Assembly: GCA_963281255.1 (NCBI GenBank)
Contig: OY725489.1
Location: 6,200,523-6,264,522 of the forward strand
Length of the DNA stretch: 64,000 bases
From: Aphrocallistes beatrix
Lineage: Eukaryota > Porifera > Hexactinellida > Sceptrulophora > Aphrocallistidae
Reading direction: 5' to 3'
The notes below the pieces were generated by a model that had not been told where the DNA came from, searched no databases, and saw nothing but the letters and a program-made list of their open reading frames with translations. The translations under genes and the position numbers were made by a program. This document shows, in pieces, positions 34,313-46,294 of the stretch. Within the stretch, counting starts at the first letter, position 1. Every line of letters starts with the position of its first letter.

Positions 34313-35060
34313 TTGGATTGAGGCCTGGCGAGTTACCTGGCCAAATACCTTCCTCCCAGAACGAAGGCATATTATTTTTTAACCATTCTTGAGACTTTTT
34401 CGAGTGATGGGCCGGTGCACCATCTTATTGGAAAATTGATTTCGACATGTTGTTTACCACTTTTCTCTGGATAAATCCTGTTTTTCGTTTTCTTTTATAC
34501 GTGGCAGCAAAAGTCTTCTTCAGAACTTCGTTTGTATAGTAATCTGCAGGTATTGTTTGTCCAGGATCTATCATGTGCAAATCGGAGACAGCCTGGTAAG
34601 AGATCATCCCCCATACCAGAATTTTAGGAGGCTGTTTTACCAATTCTATGGGTGAAACATTGGACTTGTCAGGTGCCCAAATTCGATCATTCTGTCGATT
34701 GGGTACATGAATAAGTTAAAAAGGACATTCATCTGGGAAAATAACTTTTTCCATTATTCTGTTGTCCAATTTTGTTGTACCTTACAAAATTTCAATCGAT
34801 TTTCCTTGTTTTTCCGTTAATTTTTGCCGTTGGCGTTTATATGACTTGGTGTTATGGGTATTCCGTAAATAGCGGTATACGGTGCTGTACGTGATATAAT
34901 ACCCCTTAGATTTCAACTTCCGAGAGATCGATCTGATTGATTGGTGTCTTTTCTTGGTAGACTTTGTGATAACCAATTTTGCTAGCATTGGGACCATGTT
35001 TTTAGTCCACGACCCCTTTTGTTTTTGACTAACTGAACTCCACAAAAGCTCAGCCATCAA
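34313..35060 (-). pseudogene. Tc1-like transposase, cut by Helitron X
   Basis: Frames in order: 34782-35060 with the DNA-binding region (RSISRKLKSKGYYITYSTVY), then FSQMN-type remnants, then 34425-34643 with ILVWGMISYQAV, then the second catalytic-Asp motif QDGAPAHHSKK and finally GNSPGLNP, where Helitron X begins. The catalytic Glu that should follow is lost. Two or more frameshifts are present. Cut-and-paste transposase by family. Confidence 0.82.
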
Positions 35061-35069
35061 CGACGAAGT

Positions 35070-35856
35070 GTTATGATAGTAACATCTCCAAATACGTCTA
35101 TTCTACTGTTATAATCGACATCGCACGAAAATTCACTAAATTAGGCAATTTATGAAATTTTGAAGTGTAATAATGACGTCATAACAAAGTGATGAGTCAT
35201 CATTTGTTGATGATAGCAAGGGTGGATTCGGTTAACCGGTTTACCGCCTAACCGCCGTCAATCACGGTTAACGGTTAAGAAAATATTGGATCGGTTAGCC
35301 GATTTGCTTTATTTTCTAAATATTTAGGCTAATTTCATTGTTTTTCGATGAAGATTCATTAATATTACTTGATATTACAATATCATTACAATTTTTCTGA
35401 CCAAATTGTATATTTCAAGACCACTGAATATTGTAAATTTTTCAATGTCTGGTTAAATATTAGTCGACAAATCCATATTTATACTAGTTAAGATTCACAT
35501 CGGTTAACCGGTTAACCACCCTGGAGGAAACGAAAATAACCGACCCCGAATATCGGTTAATCAACCCCAGCCCTGATGATAGTTGCATCATATGTGAGGT
35601 AACTTAGTATACAGATTCTATTAAAATTTCAGCCTTCTATCTCCTATAATGGCTTAGTTATGCTCGAATAACTATATCCTAACTTTTGAAAATGTGACAA
35701 TGACGTCATAATTCCATTATGTCGGTATTTTTGTCTGAGCTCAGAACTTACTGGAGCCATAACCAAAAAACTCCTTATAATATGCTAAATATCAGCATTC
35801 TGGGCCTTACAGTTTCTTCAATCAATTCGTTACATATACATATATATATATATCTA
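35070..35856 (-). mobile_element. Helitron family X copy with hAT insertion
   Basis: X body on the minus strand from AACATCTCCAAATACG to TTACATATACATATATAT. Both extreme ends are missing. It is interrupted at GATGATAG by the MITE at 35217-35574. Confidence 0.75.
35217..35574. mobile_element. hAT-type MITE with TTAACCG-rich ends (358 bp)
   Basis: An 8-bp duplication GATGATAG (35209-35216, 35575-35582) flanks imperfect ends CAAGGGTGG and CCCCAGCCCT. Subterminal regions contain many GGTTAACCG words in both orientations. Non-coding. Confidence 0.82.
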
Positions 35857-36132
35857 CAGGGGCATTCAATAAGTACTAATCACTAAATATATTTCAATGA
35901 GAGAGTATTACTACCTTAGTCAACTCAATGCAATTATATACAACCATATTTCAATTCTATAACAAAACTTAGAGGGAGTTGATTACTCCATTATTTCCCG
36001 AGTAACAGTGATTTTAGATATCTACATTTTGGACTATCATATTTTGAATGGCTTCGTGTCCTAATTACTCTGAAATTGAGCAACGGACGCACGGGGGGTC
36101 ATTTTCTGAATTTTATTGAAATATTAGTTCGC
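35857..36132. other. Possible mariner end and unclassified sequence
   Basis: TACAGGGGCATTCAATAAGT at 35859 resembles a mariner terminus (compare CTTAGGTCATTTCAAAAGTA at 58025), but no partner or coding region is seen. Confidence 0.35.
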
Positions 36133-36400
36133 AATGAGGTTTAGAGTCCCAGGAAACCAAATATATCAATATCTTCTTGATCGACCCAGTGGCAGCTGAA
36201 AAATGCCTCATTGTCAAAAAACTCATAAAATGTGAATTTTAATTGAGAATCTTTGGACACTAGGAGAAAATATTCAATGAAATATGCTGTTGTGAGGAAT
36301 TTGATTTAATTTATAAGTAAGTGGGTGATAATCTGGGGTGCTACTAGCAAAATATGTTGCCCGTAAATTGCTATGTTTGGTCGGCACGCCTGCACCGGGG
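36133..36400 (+). repeat. Left arm of distant inverted repeat (268 bp)
   Basis: The reverse complement recurs at 42391-42656 with scattered differences, spanning CCAGGAA.CCAAATATATC through GGTCGGCACGCCTGC. A direct duplication of its flank (CGGGG, then CATTTTCTGAAT) at about 36092 and 36397 suggests it may also be one unit of a ~300-bp tandem repeat. Confidence 0.8.
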
Positions 36401-36432
36401 CCATTTTCTGAATCTTGTAAAATATTAATTAA

Positions 36433-37630
36433 GGTTGGCCTTTCCTATGGGCATTTTGTTTTTTATCAAAAATTTGCCAAAGGACTTTTTAATCATTTTT
36501 AGATCCCTAAAGGAGTTCTAAATATTAATCTCGATTTTTAAAATTCCAATGCTAATATTTCGCCACTTAGAGCCACTTGTACCACCTGGTGTCGCCCAAA
36601 AAAGGACAAATTTTTGAACCGAAATGTCTCATATCCATAACTTCTTTGAACCATGTCCGATCACCATTTTAATGCTAAATTCGTGCTCAACACTAAATTT
36701 CCAGCAATTTGATATATATATATGGACACATTTGGAGAAATTCTCTGGCTGCGGGTTCCTAGCAACGGCCAGGAATGTGAAAAAATTCCTGGCCGTTAAT
36801 ATACACGGACATCAAAAAGAATCTCCAAATATGGTCAATATATATATCAAATTACTGGAAATTTAGTGCTGAGCACGAATTTCGCAAGTAAAATGATGAT
36901 CTGACATGGTTCAAAGAAGTTATTGATCTGGGATTCCGCCGGATACTATCGAATGTGGTTATGTTTGTGTGGCCAGTCATCAATGCCCAGTCTTTCACAC
37001 TTATGATGGTGAAATTTTTTGATCTACCATATTTTGAAGTTAAGTGCTGCTATAAATTGTCGAATAAGGATATTTGCATGTTATTTAGTATTCCAAAGCA
37101 GTTAAAACTAATGGAAATTGAGGAACTTATATAAATATTTTCTAAATCCTATTTTCTGAGACTTTTTTTTCAGCAATTATAAAGGTGATAACTTTTTGTA
37201 AATTCAACATAGGAGCGAAAACTGTTTTTGATAGATCTCGAATAGTGGAACATGATGAACAAAAAGATTTTTGATATTAGGAATAAAAAGAGAATTATGA
37301 AAAAAAGTGTCAAAATTACTAAATAAAATTCCTAGGGTGTTTTGGTGTCAATTTTTAATAATTTTCAAAATTTAAAAATCTGTCTGTTCATTAGTTAGAT
37401 CATCGGATTTATTAATGAAATTGAAAAGTTTCTAAAGGATTGTAAGCATATTATGTCCGATTTCTTCCTTGTAAAATGACAAAAAAATTTGTAAATATTT
37501 TTTTACCTGTTGCAATATTTCAATTATTAATGCAGTTTTGCAGATAACTATGCGATTCAAATCTGCACTGAAAAAACAAAATGAATCGTTTGAAAAGGTC
37601 AAAAGTTAGCTATTATAGTAAAGGCCAACC
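36433..37630 (+). mobile_element. TTAA MITE, full-length copy 2
   Basis: TTAA at 36429-36432 and 37631-37634. Ends GGTTGGCCTTTCCTAT and its inverted partner (one mismatch). The central palindrome is near 36700-36860. The right TTAA is shared with the next copy. Confidence 0.9.
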
Positions 37631-37634
37631 TTAA

Positions 37635-38818
37635 GGTTGGCCTTTCCTATGGGCATTTTGTTTTTTATCAAAAATTTGCCAAAAGTCCTTTTTAACCATT
37701 TTAGGATAACTAAAGGGGTTCTAAACAATAATTTTGATTTTTAGAATTTCAATGCTAATATTTCGCCACTTAGAGCCACTTGTACCACCTGGTGTCGCCT
37801 AAAAAAGGACACATTTTGTCTCATATCCATAACTTCTTTGAACCATGTCAGATCATCATTTTAATGCTAAATTCGTACTAAATTTCCAGCAATTTGATAT
37901 ATAAAAGTATATTGGACATATTTGGAGAAATTCTTTGGCTGCTGGTTCCTAATAACGGCCAGGAAAAAAATTTCTGGCCGTTGCTATGCACGGGATCCAA
38001 AAACTTTTCCAAATATGGTCAATATATATATCAAATTGCTGGAAATTTAGTGCTGAGCACGAATTTAGTATAATTTAGTATAATTTAGTATATAAAATGA
38101 TGATCTGACATGGTTTGAAAAAGTTATTGATCTCGAATTCCGGTGGACACTATCGAATGTGGTTATTTTTGGGTGGCTAGTCAGCAATAACCATTTTTTC
38201 CCACTTTTGATGGAGAAAAATTTGATATACCATATTTTAAAGTTAAGTAGTGCTATAAGTTGTCGAATAAGGATATTTGCATGTTATTTAATATTCCAAA
38301 ACAGTTAAAACTAATGGAAACTGAAGGACATATATAAATATTTTCTAAATCCTATTTTCTGAGACTTTTCTTTCAGCAATTATAAAGGTGATAACTTTTT
38401 GTAAATTCAACATAGGGACGAAAACTTAACAGTTTCTGATAGATCTCGAAGAGTAGAACATAATGAACAGACAGAAAAATTTGATAATACAAATAAAAAG
38501 AGAATTAAGAAAAAAATAGTGTCATAATTACTAAAAATAAAATTCCTCGTGTGTTTTGGTGTGAATTTTTAACAATTTCAAAAATTTCAAAAATCCGTCT
38601 GTTCATTAGTTAGATCATCGATTTATGAATGAATTTGAAAAGTTTTTAATGGATTGTAAGCATATTGTTTCCGATTTCTTAAAAAATTTTTATCTCTAAT
38701 TATTTCAATCACTATTAATGCAGTTTTGCAGATAACTCTGCGATTCAAATCTGCACTGAAAAAATTAAATGAATCGGTTGAAAAAGTCAAAAGTTAGCTA
38801 TTATAGGAAAGACCAACC
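37635..38818 (+). mobile_element. TTAA MITE, full-length copy 3
   Basis: It follows the previous copy head-to-tail with a single intervening TTAA (37631-37634) and ends before TTAA at 38819-38822. The left 700 bp are very close to copy 1 (1416-2587, inverted). A short ATAATTTAGT triplication occurs near 38075. Confidence 0.9.
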
Positions 38819-39016
38819 TTAACTTCAGAGTACCAGGAATCCAAAATTTTTTACCCACGATGGTTTGGAGTGGACTATATACTATCCCATGAAATGATCT
38901 GGGTCTGGATCCTCCTCTATACAGACAAATATATCGACGAGGGGCGTTTTTACATATGTATAATAATATGAAATATTAAAATGACACTAGAGGGGAATAT
39001 ATTTCCCTGAAACAAA

Positions 39017-39892
39017 TAAGTTACAGTCGAAACCATTTATTTTCTAACACCGGGTTATCCTAACTAACCGGGTTTATCTAACTAATTACATGTTCTCGAC
39101 ATGGGTGGCGCCACGGGGAAGGCCCGGGTAGGCCAGTGCCTACCCTAGATATTCTCAGGAATATCCTGCAAAAAACAGTCGTAAATATCGCGAATTTTCA
39201 AATTCACCCAGCAATATTCGGTTAAATGTACAGTAGAAATCTGGTTATTTTGTCACCGGGTTCTTTTGTCTTATATGGTTATTTTGTCGTCAAGTCAGTA
39301 TTAAAATTGTTGATTCAAAATTCCCATATAAAATAATCGGATTTTTTTGTCTATCTGAGAGTATAAACAATTGAAAATATATTTGACTTATTTTGTCCTA
39401 TAGCATATTTTAGTGATTTTGCAGGATACTGGTTAGTACATAATGTATAGTAGTTAATTTGCATCCTTTATTTTTATTATCAATTTGTGTAAATTAGCTG
39501 ACAAAAATCGTATTGTATATCAGTATTTAGTATAATGGGTTATTTTGTCTATCGGATTATTTTGTCTTTTTGGTAGTGTAATCAAATGGACAAAATAACC
39601 CGATTTCTACTGTAGTTGTATAAACTAAAATACAACCATTAAGGGAGAATTCCTTCAATCAATGACAATTGAGTACATTAACTGGCAGATGGCCTAAAGA
39701 TTTAGGGATGTTTTGTTCGATATAGGGCGAAAATTGTCATTTTAGGCGAATTCTCAATGTGTGAATAATTCACATTTTGTGTTAATTTCCATTGGTTTAT
39801 TCTAAAAATTGGATTTTCTAACCATTTTCAGCTGCTAAGAAATATTACATTTGTAGTTAGAAAAAACCGGTTTCTACAGTCTACTGTATTAT
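39017..39892. mobile_element. Pogo-like MITE, outer copy
   Basis: The left end ACAGTCGAAACCATTTATTT and a right end GGTTTCTACAGTCTACTGTA are approximate inverted partners of Tigger/pogo type (CAGTNGAAACC). Subterminal TTCTAAC/GTTAGAA words pair as well. The right terminus is ambiguous by several bases. Another MITE sits inside. Confidence 0.5.
39229..39614. mobile_element. Pogo-like MITE, inner copy (386 bp)
   Basis: Terminal inverted repeats TACAGTAGAAATCTGGTTAT and its partner GATTTCTACTGTA pair over about 26 bp, with TA at both edges. The repeated word TTATTTTGTC occurs through the element. Non-coding. Confidence 0.8.
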
Positions 39893-40022
39893 AATGATAC
39901 ACATAGTAATTGTTAATCTGGCTATTGTCACATTATAAATCCTGGTAGCTGTCATTGGAATCGTCAGTATAATACCCATTCTCCATCGTGAACTTTCGCT
40001 TGGGTCTTGGAGTGCATGGACT

Positions 40023-42097
40023 ATCAGGTGAAGTTCTCCGATTCATCCCTGTCCCCCTAGTCATATAATTAACTGCAGTAACTTTCGTGGCCCAGTCGAG
40101 TGGCTTACGATACTTTCGCAGTTAATTATGCCATGGCTAGCCTCAATCATTTCCTCGGTCAAGCTCCAAAACCCTTCAAGGTGGTACTTCGCACACATGG
40201 TGAGATGGGAAATGAGCACGTGAATCAGTAACACTACAGGATACCGATTTTCAATCCAGGTCAGACGCATCTCATCAATAGTATCTTGCAGCTCCTCGGT
40301 GGTGGTTTGGCATAGCAAATGTCACGAATCTTGGCCCAGTCACAGAGAAACTGAACGGTAACATGTTCTATGCTTTGAACCTCCCAATCGACTCCAAGTT
40401 CACCCCATATAGCTTCCGCCGATTTCCCATCCTCCAGACATTTGGCACAAATCGCATTAGTTGCCTTGCCAGTGTACCCCAACTCGTTGGTTATCTGAAG
40501 GGTGCTGTTCGATGTCGGCAAACGTGCACTTTGTTTGTACTGGCGGTATATGAACGCTTGACACAGTTTTCGCTTTTCCCAGGTCAGGCAGTACGGTTTC
40601 AACACCTGCTTAATCAGGGCCATTCCAATGTGAAGCAAGGGTGGCAAGAAGTAACGATGCGGACTGCAACCGAATCGCAGAAGTGGTGGGTATTTCTGAC
40701 CTTGCGTCATTGAGTGTCTGCCCTCTCACTGGTCCGCTCATCCATTCTGTCGCACTCTAGAGCACTGTAAACCTGCCTATTGTTCACCCTATTGCCCTTG
40801 CTCACACAATACACACAACCAACTATAGAGCATCCTGTGATGATCTGGCACAGTTTGGCATCAGCGGATATGAGAATCAAGAATTCGACCAAACAGTCAA
40901 CCTATCCAAAAGAAAACCCACAGTGTTTCTGGTCTCGGATATTTCGGCCAAAACCAAGAGACATGGTGACCCGCCGTGAGCATAGTGAGAGTAATCGACG
41001 TTAGGTAAAGTTGCCATACATTTTAGAGTGCCTCCTCCTCCTCCGTCCGTATATTGCGAGTTTTAACTCCACTCCACTGTTGCAATACAGGTGCGTATAG
41101 ATCAAATTGAGTGGGTCCTTGGCTAAAGTAACGTGCCCAGTTGACTTCTTGTCATCCACCTCGATGACTTCCAAGTCACAGTTCTCAAAATCAAGATCTT
41201 CATCGTCGGATGGGAATTTGAGCACAAACTCTATATACTGATTATCGAAGTATCGTTTGTCTGCGCGACGCTGCTGATTACTGGGGAAATGAATATTCAT
41301 GCCACTAGAAAAGAAACCTTTAAACACCTCAATAATGCGATCCATTGCTTTATCCCCAGTGGCCCCCAAGACCTGTGCACTTATAGAGACTGGCACATAG
41401 ACTTTGGTTTTTACTTGTACTAGAGACGAAATAGCAGTATTGGTTTTCACCTTCATTTGGCGATCTCGAGTTCTTTTGAATGCCACTGTACCAGAATCAG
41501 TGACTTTTCCTAATCGCCTGGACTTGTCTAACTCCTCAGCTACAAGTTGTTGACTCATATTGGCCTGCTCTGCAGCTTGGCTCAATGCCTTAATTGCATT
41601 AATTTGAATGAGACCAACCAGAATCTGATTCAACTCGGCTGTAGCCCGTGTTGCAACTTCTGTTGTGTAGCTCGTACAAGCTACAGGCTCATTCTGAGTG
41701 GACCGTTGACCTTGGCATAAAATTTTATCGGTTGTCCAGGTTTCGCGCGTTGCTTCTTGGACTTAGTCGGCCTATTGACACAAAAGTAACACTCAGGGTT
41801 ACCATCAGCACAAGTTGCCACCATAATACTGGACCAATCGAACGGACAGCAAGGACGATCCATTCCATCAGCCAGTTTGGTACGCCTCCACCACAACTGA
41901 CGCCATCTGTCTTGTTGTGGGCTGGTGATTCCAATGTAACAGGAACTGCATATAGCTTGGAGTTGGGGGGCCTTGGTCACATCTTTGATTTTGTAGCCGA
42001 AATCATTCAAGAGTTTTCTGCTTGCATATTTGATGGGTTTATTCCCCTTGGAGGAACCACATATTTGACAAAAGTGTTTGATGCTTGTACATGTCAT
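40023..42097 (-). pseudogene. Unfamiliar transposase-like coding relic
   Basis: Minus-strand segments in order. 41681-42097 (138 aa) starts MTCTSIKHFCQICG and has CX2C pairs (CQIC, CSSC, CYFC). 41001-41633 (210 aa) is charged, with no known motif. 40707-40892 contains ISADAKLCQIITG and CVYC. 40261-40710 has PPLLHIGMALIKQVLK. 40061-40318 has HVLISHL and SLTEEMIEASH. The sequence D.KLL..G, C..C, PPLHI, H..H, SE..E..H recalls a group of invertebrate transposon-derived ORFs I have seen but cannot name. Frames change at least three times, either introns or mutations. It lies between the inverted repeats at 36133 and 42391. Confidence 0.5.
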
Positions 42098-42390
42098 TTT
42101 TCTTTAGAAATTAATTATCTAAATTCTAGAATGGTGTATTATGTTGAAGGTAATAAATAATAGAATTTTCTTGTTTCTCGAGACCGCTTAATACTGTTAT
42201 TACTATTGTGCAAAAAGAGGTGGATCCAAACCCAGATCCTAGGAGGGCAGAGAATATCCAAGGGGGTTTGCTACTGGTAAAACAAGGGTATATTAATTGT
42301 AATCTCAAGGAAACTATATTCCAGATAGCTACCGAGTCTTAAACATAATAAATAAGTTGCGAAAAAAAGGCTGGGCCGCATAAAATAAGC

Positions 42391-42656
42391 GGGGCGCAGG
42401 CGTGCCGACCAAACATAGCAGTTCACGGGCAACATAATTAGCTAGTATCACACCAGATTATCACCCACTTACTTATAAACTAAATCAAATTCCTCACAAG
42501 AGCATATTTCATTGAATATTTTTTCCTAATGTCAAAATATTCTCAATTAAAATTCGTATTTTATGAGTTTTTTGACAATGAGGCATTTTTCAGCCGCCAC
42601 TGGGCCGATCAAGATGATATTGATATATTTGGATTCCTGGGACTATAAACCTCATT
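42391..42656 (-). repeat. Right arm of distant inverted repeat (266 bp)
   Basis: Inverted partner of 36133-36400. The outer edge on both sides is at CCTCATT. It could be a terminal inverted repeat of a ~6.5-kb element or a dispersed repeat unit. Confidence 0.8.
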
Positions 42657-42881
42657 ATTCTGATGACGTGATCGTCACCTCAGAGTTATGCATTAATCAA
42701 TGTTGTAGAGTGCTCGACCTTGAACATTTCATCCGTCATTTCTTCGCTTCCATTTTATGACTGACTCTCTTATGTATCTACTTTGAATAGATAATGAGAC
42801 GATGCAGGCAAAATATTTTGATCATTCAGTCAAACTTCAGCTATCATAATAATCAATTTTGCTTTTTAATAACGTTAGGGC

Positions 42882-43481
42882 TAGGGATTCCAATCCAGGT
42901 CAAATTTCTCAATCCCTGGATTTCGGGATTGATATTTTTCTAATCCCAGGATTCAAGATCTTTCCAATCCCGGGATCCCGGGATTTTTCGGGATTGTATC
43001 TCGCTGCAAAATTTATTTAAATTTTAATTTTGAAAATTTAGAGAAGGAAGATATTATTTTATTTAATTCTTGACAAACTCTTTGAAAACAAGGGATGTAC
43101 TTTCTGCCATAAAAATATGTGATAATCGTAATATTTGATTATTTATTATTGTAGAAAGCCTATTTATAGATTAGTAAATAGTAATACAGTACATACTTGT
43201 AAATCGTATTGTTGCTATTTGACACTGAATAGTGTATTTGTAAGTTACCATTGTAAATAGGATCTTGTTTCCAAGTAGTGTGATTGGTAATTATAAGGAA
43301 ATTGTTCAATTGTTTAAACATAGAGTAGACATAACACTAAGTATCGGGATCCCGGGATTGAGAAGGTAATCCCGGGATTGAAATATCGGGATCGGGATTA
43401 TAAAACTAATCCCGGGATTGAATCCCGGAGGTAAAATGGACCGGGATCCCGGGATTCTGGATCCCGGGATTGTATTCCCTA
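42882..43481. mobile_element. hAT-type MITE with CCCGGGATT palindromes (600 bp)
   Basis: The 8-bp duplication GTTAGGGC (42874-42881, 43482-43489) is perfect. Ends are TAGGGATTCCAATCC and GATTGTATTCCCTA. Both subterminal regions are crowded with AATCCCGGGATCCCGGGATT-type palindromes. The AT-rich core is non-coding. Confidence 0.9.
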
Positions 43482-43659
43482 GTTAGGGCGCCTATCAAAT
43501 ATCTTCCTCACGCATAAATATTTTCTGCAATGTATACTATGGCAATATAAGAGAAACGCTAAAAGTGACAAAATTATGAGTGAAGAAAACGATTTAGTAT
43601 GAAGTACTTGGAGCATTCAATATGTTTCTGACCCATCACCATAAAAACTGAAATAATAG

Positions 43660-44473
43660 TATATTATAACAAAAAACTACACAGTATGCTCAAAGTACTC
43701 TCCCTTATATAAAACGTACAACTTTAGTCTCTCTATCCACATCTGAAATGTCCTTTTAAACTCTTCTGGGGGGAAGGACTATAGGATTTCATGTATTTCA
43801 TATCCAAGGGATATTCGAGTGTGGAAAACCTTTCCTGACGTGTTTTTTACGATGTCTAATAGCCAAAAATCACAGGGCGATAAGTCAGGGCTATATGGTG
43901 AATGGGGTAACTCGACCATCCCAATGACCCTCAACTTTTCTCTGACAACCTTGGCTTTGTGGAGTCGAGCGTTATCGTGCAATAATCGGATTCATTTGGC
44001 CCCACGGCTCGGCCGTTTCGAATAATAGTGTTTTTCGACTTCTGTAAAACATTCTTCTATATAGAATTGTGCCGTGATACTCTGCTTTTTAGGAACACAT
44101 ATAGAAGCCACTATACCATGAGCATTAAAAAATATGCAATACAGAACCTTTATTGCTCGGAAGTCTGGCCTAGGATAAGCGTTGGGGATGGCACCTGTCG
44201 GGAGCTATGTTTTGCTCTACTCCTTTCTCAACGGCTCAGCAAGCTTAATCCAGGTTTCATCTCCTGTGCACACTACGGATAACCTGCGATAGTCAGATTC
44301 ATATATGATGATTCATATAGCAAGATTCATATAGCAAGCCCTTTGGCACAAGAGTACTTTTCTGGACTCCGTATGGGTATGCGGCGCCCATCTTGAAGAA
44401 ATTTTTCGGAACTCTAGATGATTGAGCAGAATGTCATCAACACTTCCCGTTGAGATTTCAAGATGACTAGCTA
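43660..44473 (-). pseudogene. Mariner transposase relic
   Basis: Minus-strand order: the HTH segment LEISTGSVDDILLNHL and SRWAPH near 44440, then GDETWI near 44250, HGIVASI near 44110, then 43779-43982 with the catalytic-region motif MHDNARLHKAK and HSPYSPDLSPCDFWLL. This is the D34D mariner layout. Several frameshifts and stops are present. The 5' part of the gene is cut by a Helitron 5' end at 44474. Confidence 0.82.
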
Positions 44474-44500
44474 TCCTTACTATTAAAACTCGATTAAGAC
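44474..44500 (+). mobile_element. Solo Helitron X-type 5' end
   Basis: TCCTTACTATTAAAACTCGA follows a host A, but the sequence after ATTAAGACATG is not X body. This is either a truncated insertion or the head of a Helitron with a different body. Confidence 0.65.
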
Positions 44501-44613
44501 ATGATAATACGGAAAAAAGGAATGAAACGATTCCTTGCAATCTCTTTGAGGTCATGCATCATATTAACCTGACTAACAGTAAAATAACCAAGGATGCGGT
44601 AATAGCCGAATGA

Positions 44614-46070
44614 ATTAATACACGATTAGCCTAAAATCGTTAACCATGTAGGATAGGCATTAAGAATGTATTACCAGCATATATAAACATGGCATCAAAG
44701 TACATATATCCGTTGTCAAAATTACGATTAGTCACATTTCATTGCGCAACAGGTCATTTAAGCACAATATTGTCAATTTTTTCATAGCTGTTTTAAGCCT
44801 ACTTCTAATGGCATTAAGGTATAATTTTTGTTTAGAACTAAGATTAGTACAAGTTGATTTGAAAAATTTAGAATTTTTCAATGGAATGTTGTTACATTGG
44901 TACATTGCTATGGTGAAGTATTTTGATCAGTTTGAGCCATATCCTGCAAACTGTAAGAACTAGGTCTTCAGATTTGATCGTATTTGATACGCAATTGGCT
45001 GCTTCCTATTAGGTAATAATACAATTTAAACTTATAAATTCACATACTATAGAGTTATGCAACAATTTAGTGTTTTGGTCACATTCTTAAAATCAACCCA
45101 TAACTCAAAATCCGTTGAATTTAGAAGTTCAGCTTGTATTATCACCTGCTTGGAAGTAGGGCTATTGCAGGGTTACCATACGTCCTTTTTTAGAGAGGAC
45201 AGTCCTTCTTTTTTGCTACCTTTCCTTTTTAAAATATGCTTCCTTTTTATCCTTTTTTTTTCGCTTTTTGTCCTTATTGTCCTTATAAACTCATTCTTGT
45301 CCTTTAACGTTTTACTTGTAGATTATATACTAGAATGGCTATCATGATGATTTAGCATATTTTGGAAATCGAAACCCTAGGTGAGAATTTACATATATGT
45401 CCGCAGCTTAACAAAAAAATTCAAACCGATATCTCTTAAACTCAGGTCTGTACACCACATACGGCCGGACACCAGCACTCATTTTAGAACTGTGCTACTA
45501 TAACATTATATTGGATCAGAGATCCAATATAATGATATAGAAGCACACTAAAAACATTCAAAACAATTCCTTGGGGTGCTAGCACCCAGACAGCCATTAT
45601 TGTCGTCATCGTTTTTCTAAAACATCGTTTTTCTAAATCTTCGATCTATCCCTGAGTGTCCTTTTTTTTATGACTGAGGAGATGGCAACCCTGGGCTATT
45701 GCCTATCAAACACAATCAAATTTGAAGATCTAGTAATTACAGTTTGCAGGATATGGCCCAAATTGACCAAAATGCTTCACCATAGCAACGAGGAATGTAA
45801 CAAATTCCATTGAAATCTTCTAAATTTTTCAAACCAACTCGTAGCAATCTTGGTTCTAAACAAAAATCACACCTTAATACCATTTAGAAATAGGTTTAAA
45901 ACAGCTTAGAAAATGGCTAAAATTGTCCTTAAAATGACCTGTTGCGCAATGATATGATGACTAATTGAAATTTTCAACGGATATATGTACTTTGATACCA
46001 TGTTTATATATGGTGGTAGTACATGCTTTATTCTGCATGGTTAACGATTTTAGACTAATCGAGTATTAAT
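44614..46070. mobile_element. Foldback element with ~370-bp arms
   Basis: Left arm 44614-44988 and right arm about 45706-46070 are inverted copies at high similarity (AATACNCGATTAGNCTAAAA at the tips). The spacer holds a separate hAT copy at 45168-45693. No coding capacity. Target duplication is not clear. Confidence 0.82.
45168..45693. mobile_element. Non-autonomous hAT, sister of 17691-18631
   Basis: Same ends as the copy in the Helitron OTU domain, flanked by a perfect 8-bp duplication GGCTATTG (45160-45167, 45694-45701). It lacks the nested 398-bp MITE and so shows the empty site. It has a short deletion relative to the sister near 45610. Confidence 0.92.
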
Positions 46071-46138
46071 ACTTTCTGCTACTACTTCATCTCTAGTCCA
46101 TAATTTTCAGTCTACTGTGAGGCATTATTACAGTAGGC

Positions 46139-46294
46139 CAGCGGTTTTCAACCTTTTATGGCTGTATATCAATTTTCCTATATTCTGTGGACTCCCTCCT
46201 ATTAACCGTAATACAAAATATCGAATCCTGTGGACCCCCTGATATCTTCTGTGGACCACTAAGGGGTCCATGGACCCCAGGTTGGGAACCACTG
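46139..46294. mobile_element. Short hAT-type MITE (156 bp)
   Basis: Ends CAGCGGTTTTCAACC and GGTTGGGAACCACTG are the common hAT CAGNGGTTCCCAACC type. Flanking 8-mers CAGTAGGC and GAGTATGC match at six positions, consistent with an old target duplication. TGTGGACC words repeat inside. Confidence 0.75.

Noticed and set aside
36133..36400. Inverted-repeat arm taken as certain transposon terminus
   Set aside because: The flank is directly duplicated ~300 bp away, so a dispersed tandem repeat is an equally good reading; kept only as a hypothesis.
45057..45347. 96-codon plus-strand frame with a phenylalanine/leucine-rich segment
   Set aside because: It reads across the hAT left end, whose TCCTTTTT repeats give the hydrophobic residues.
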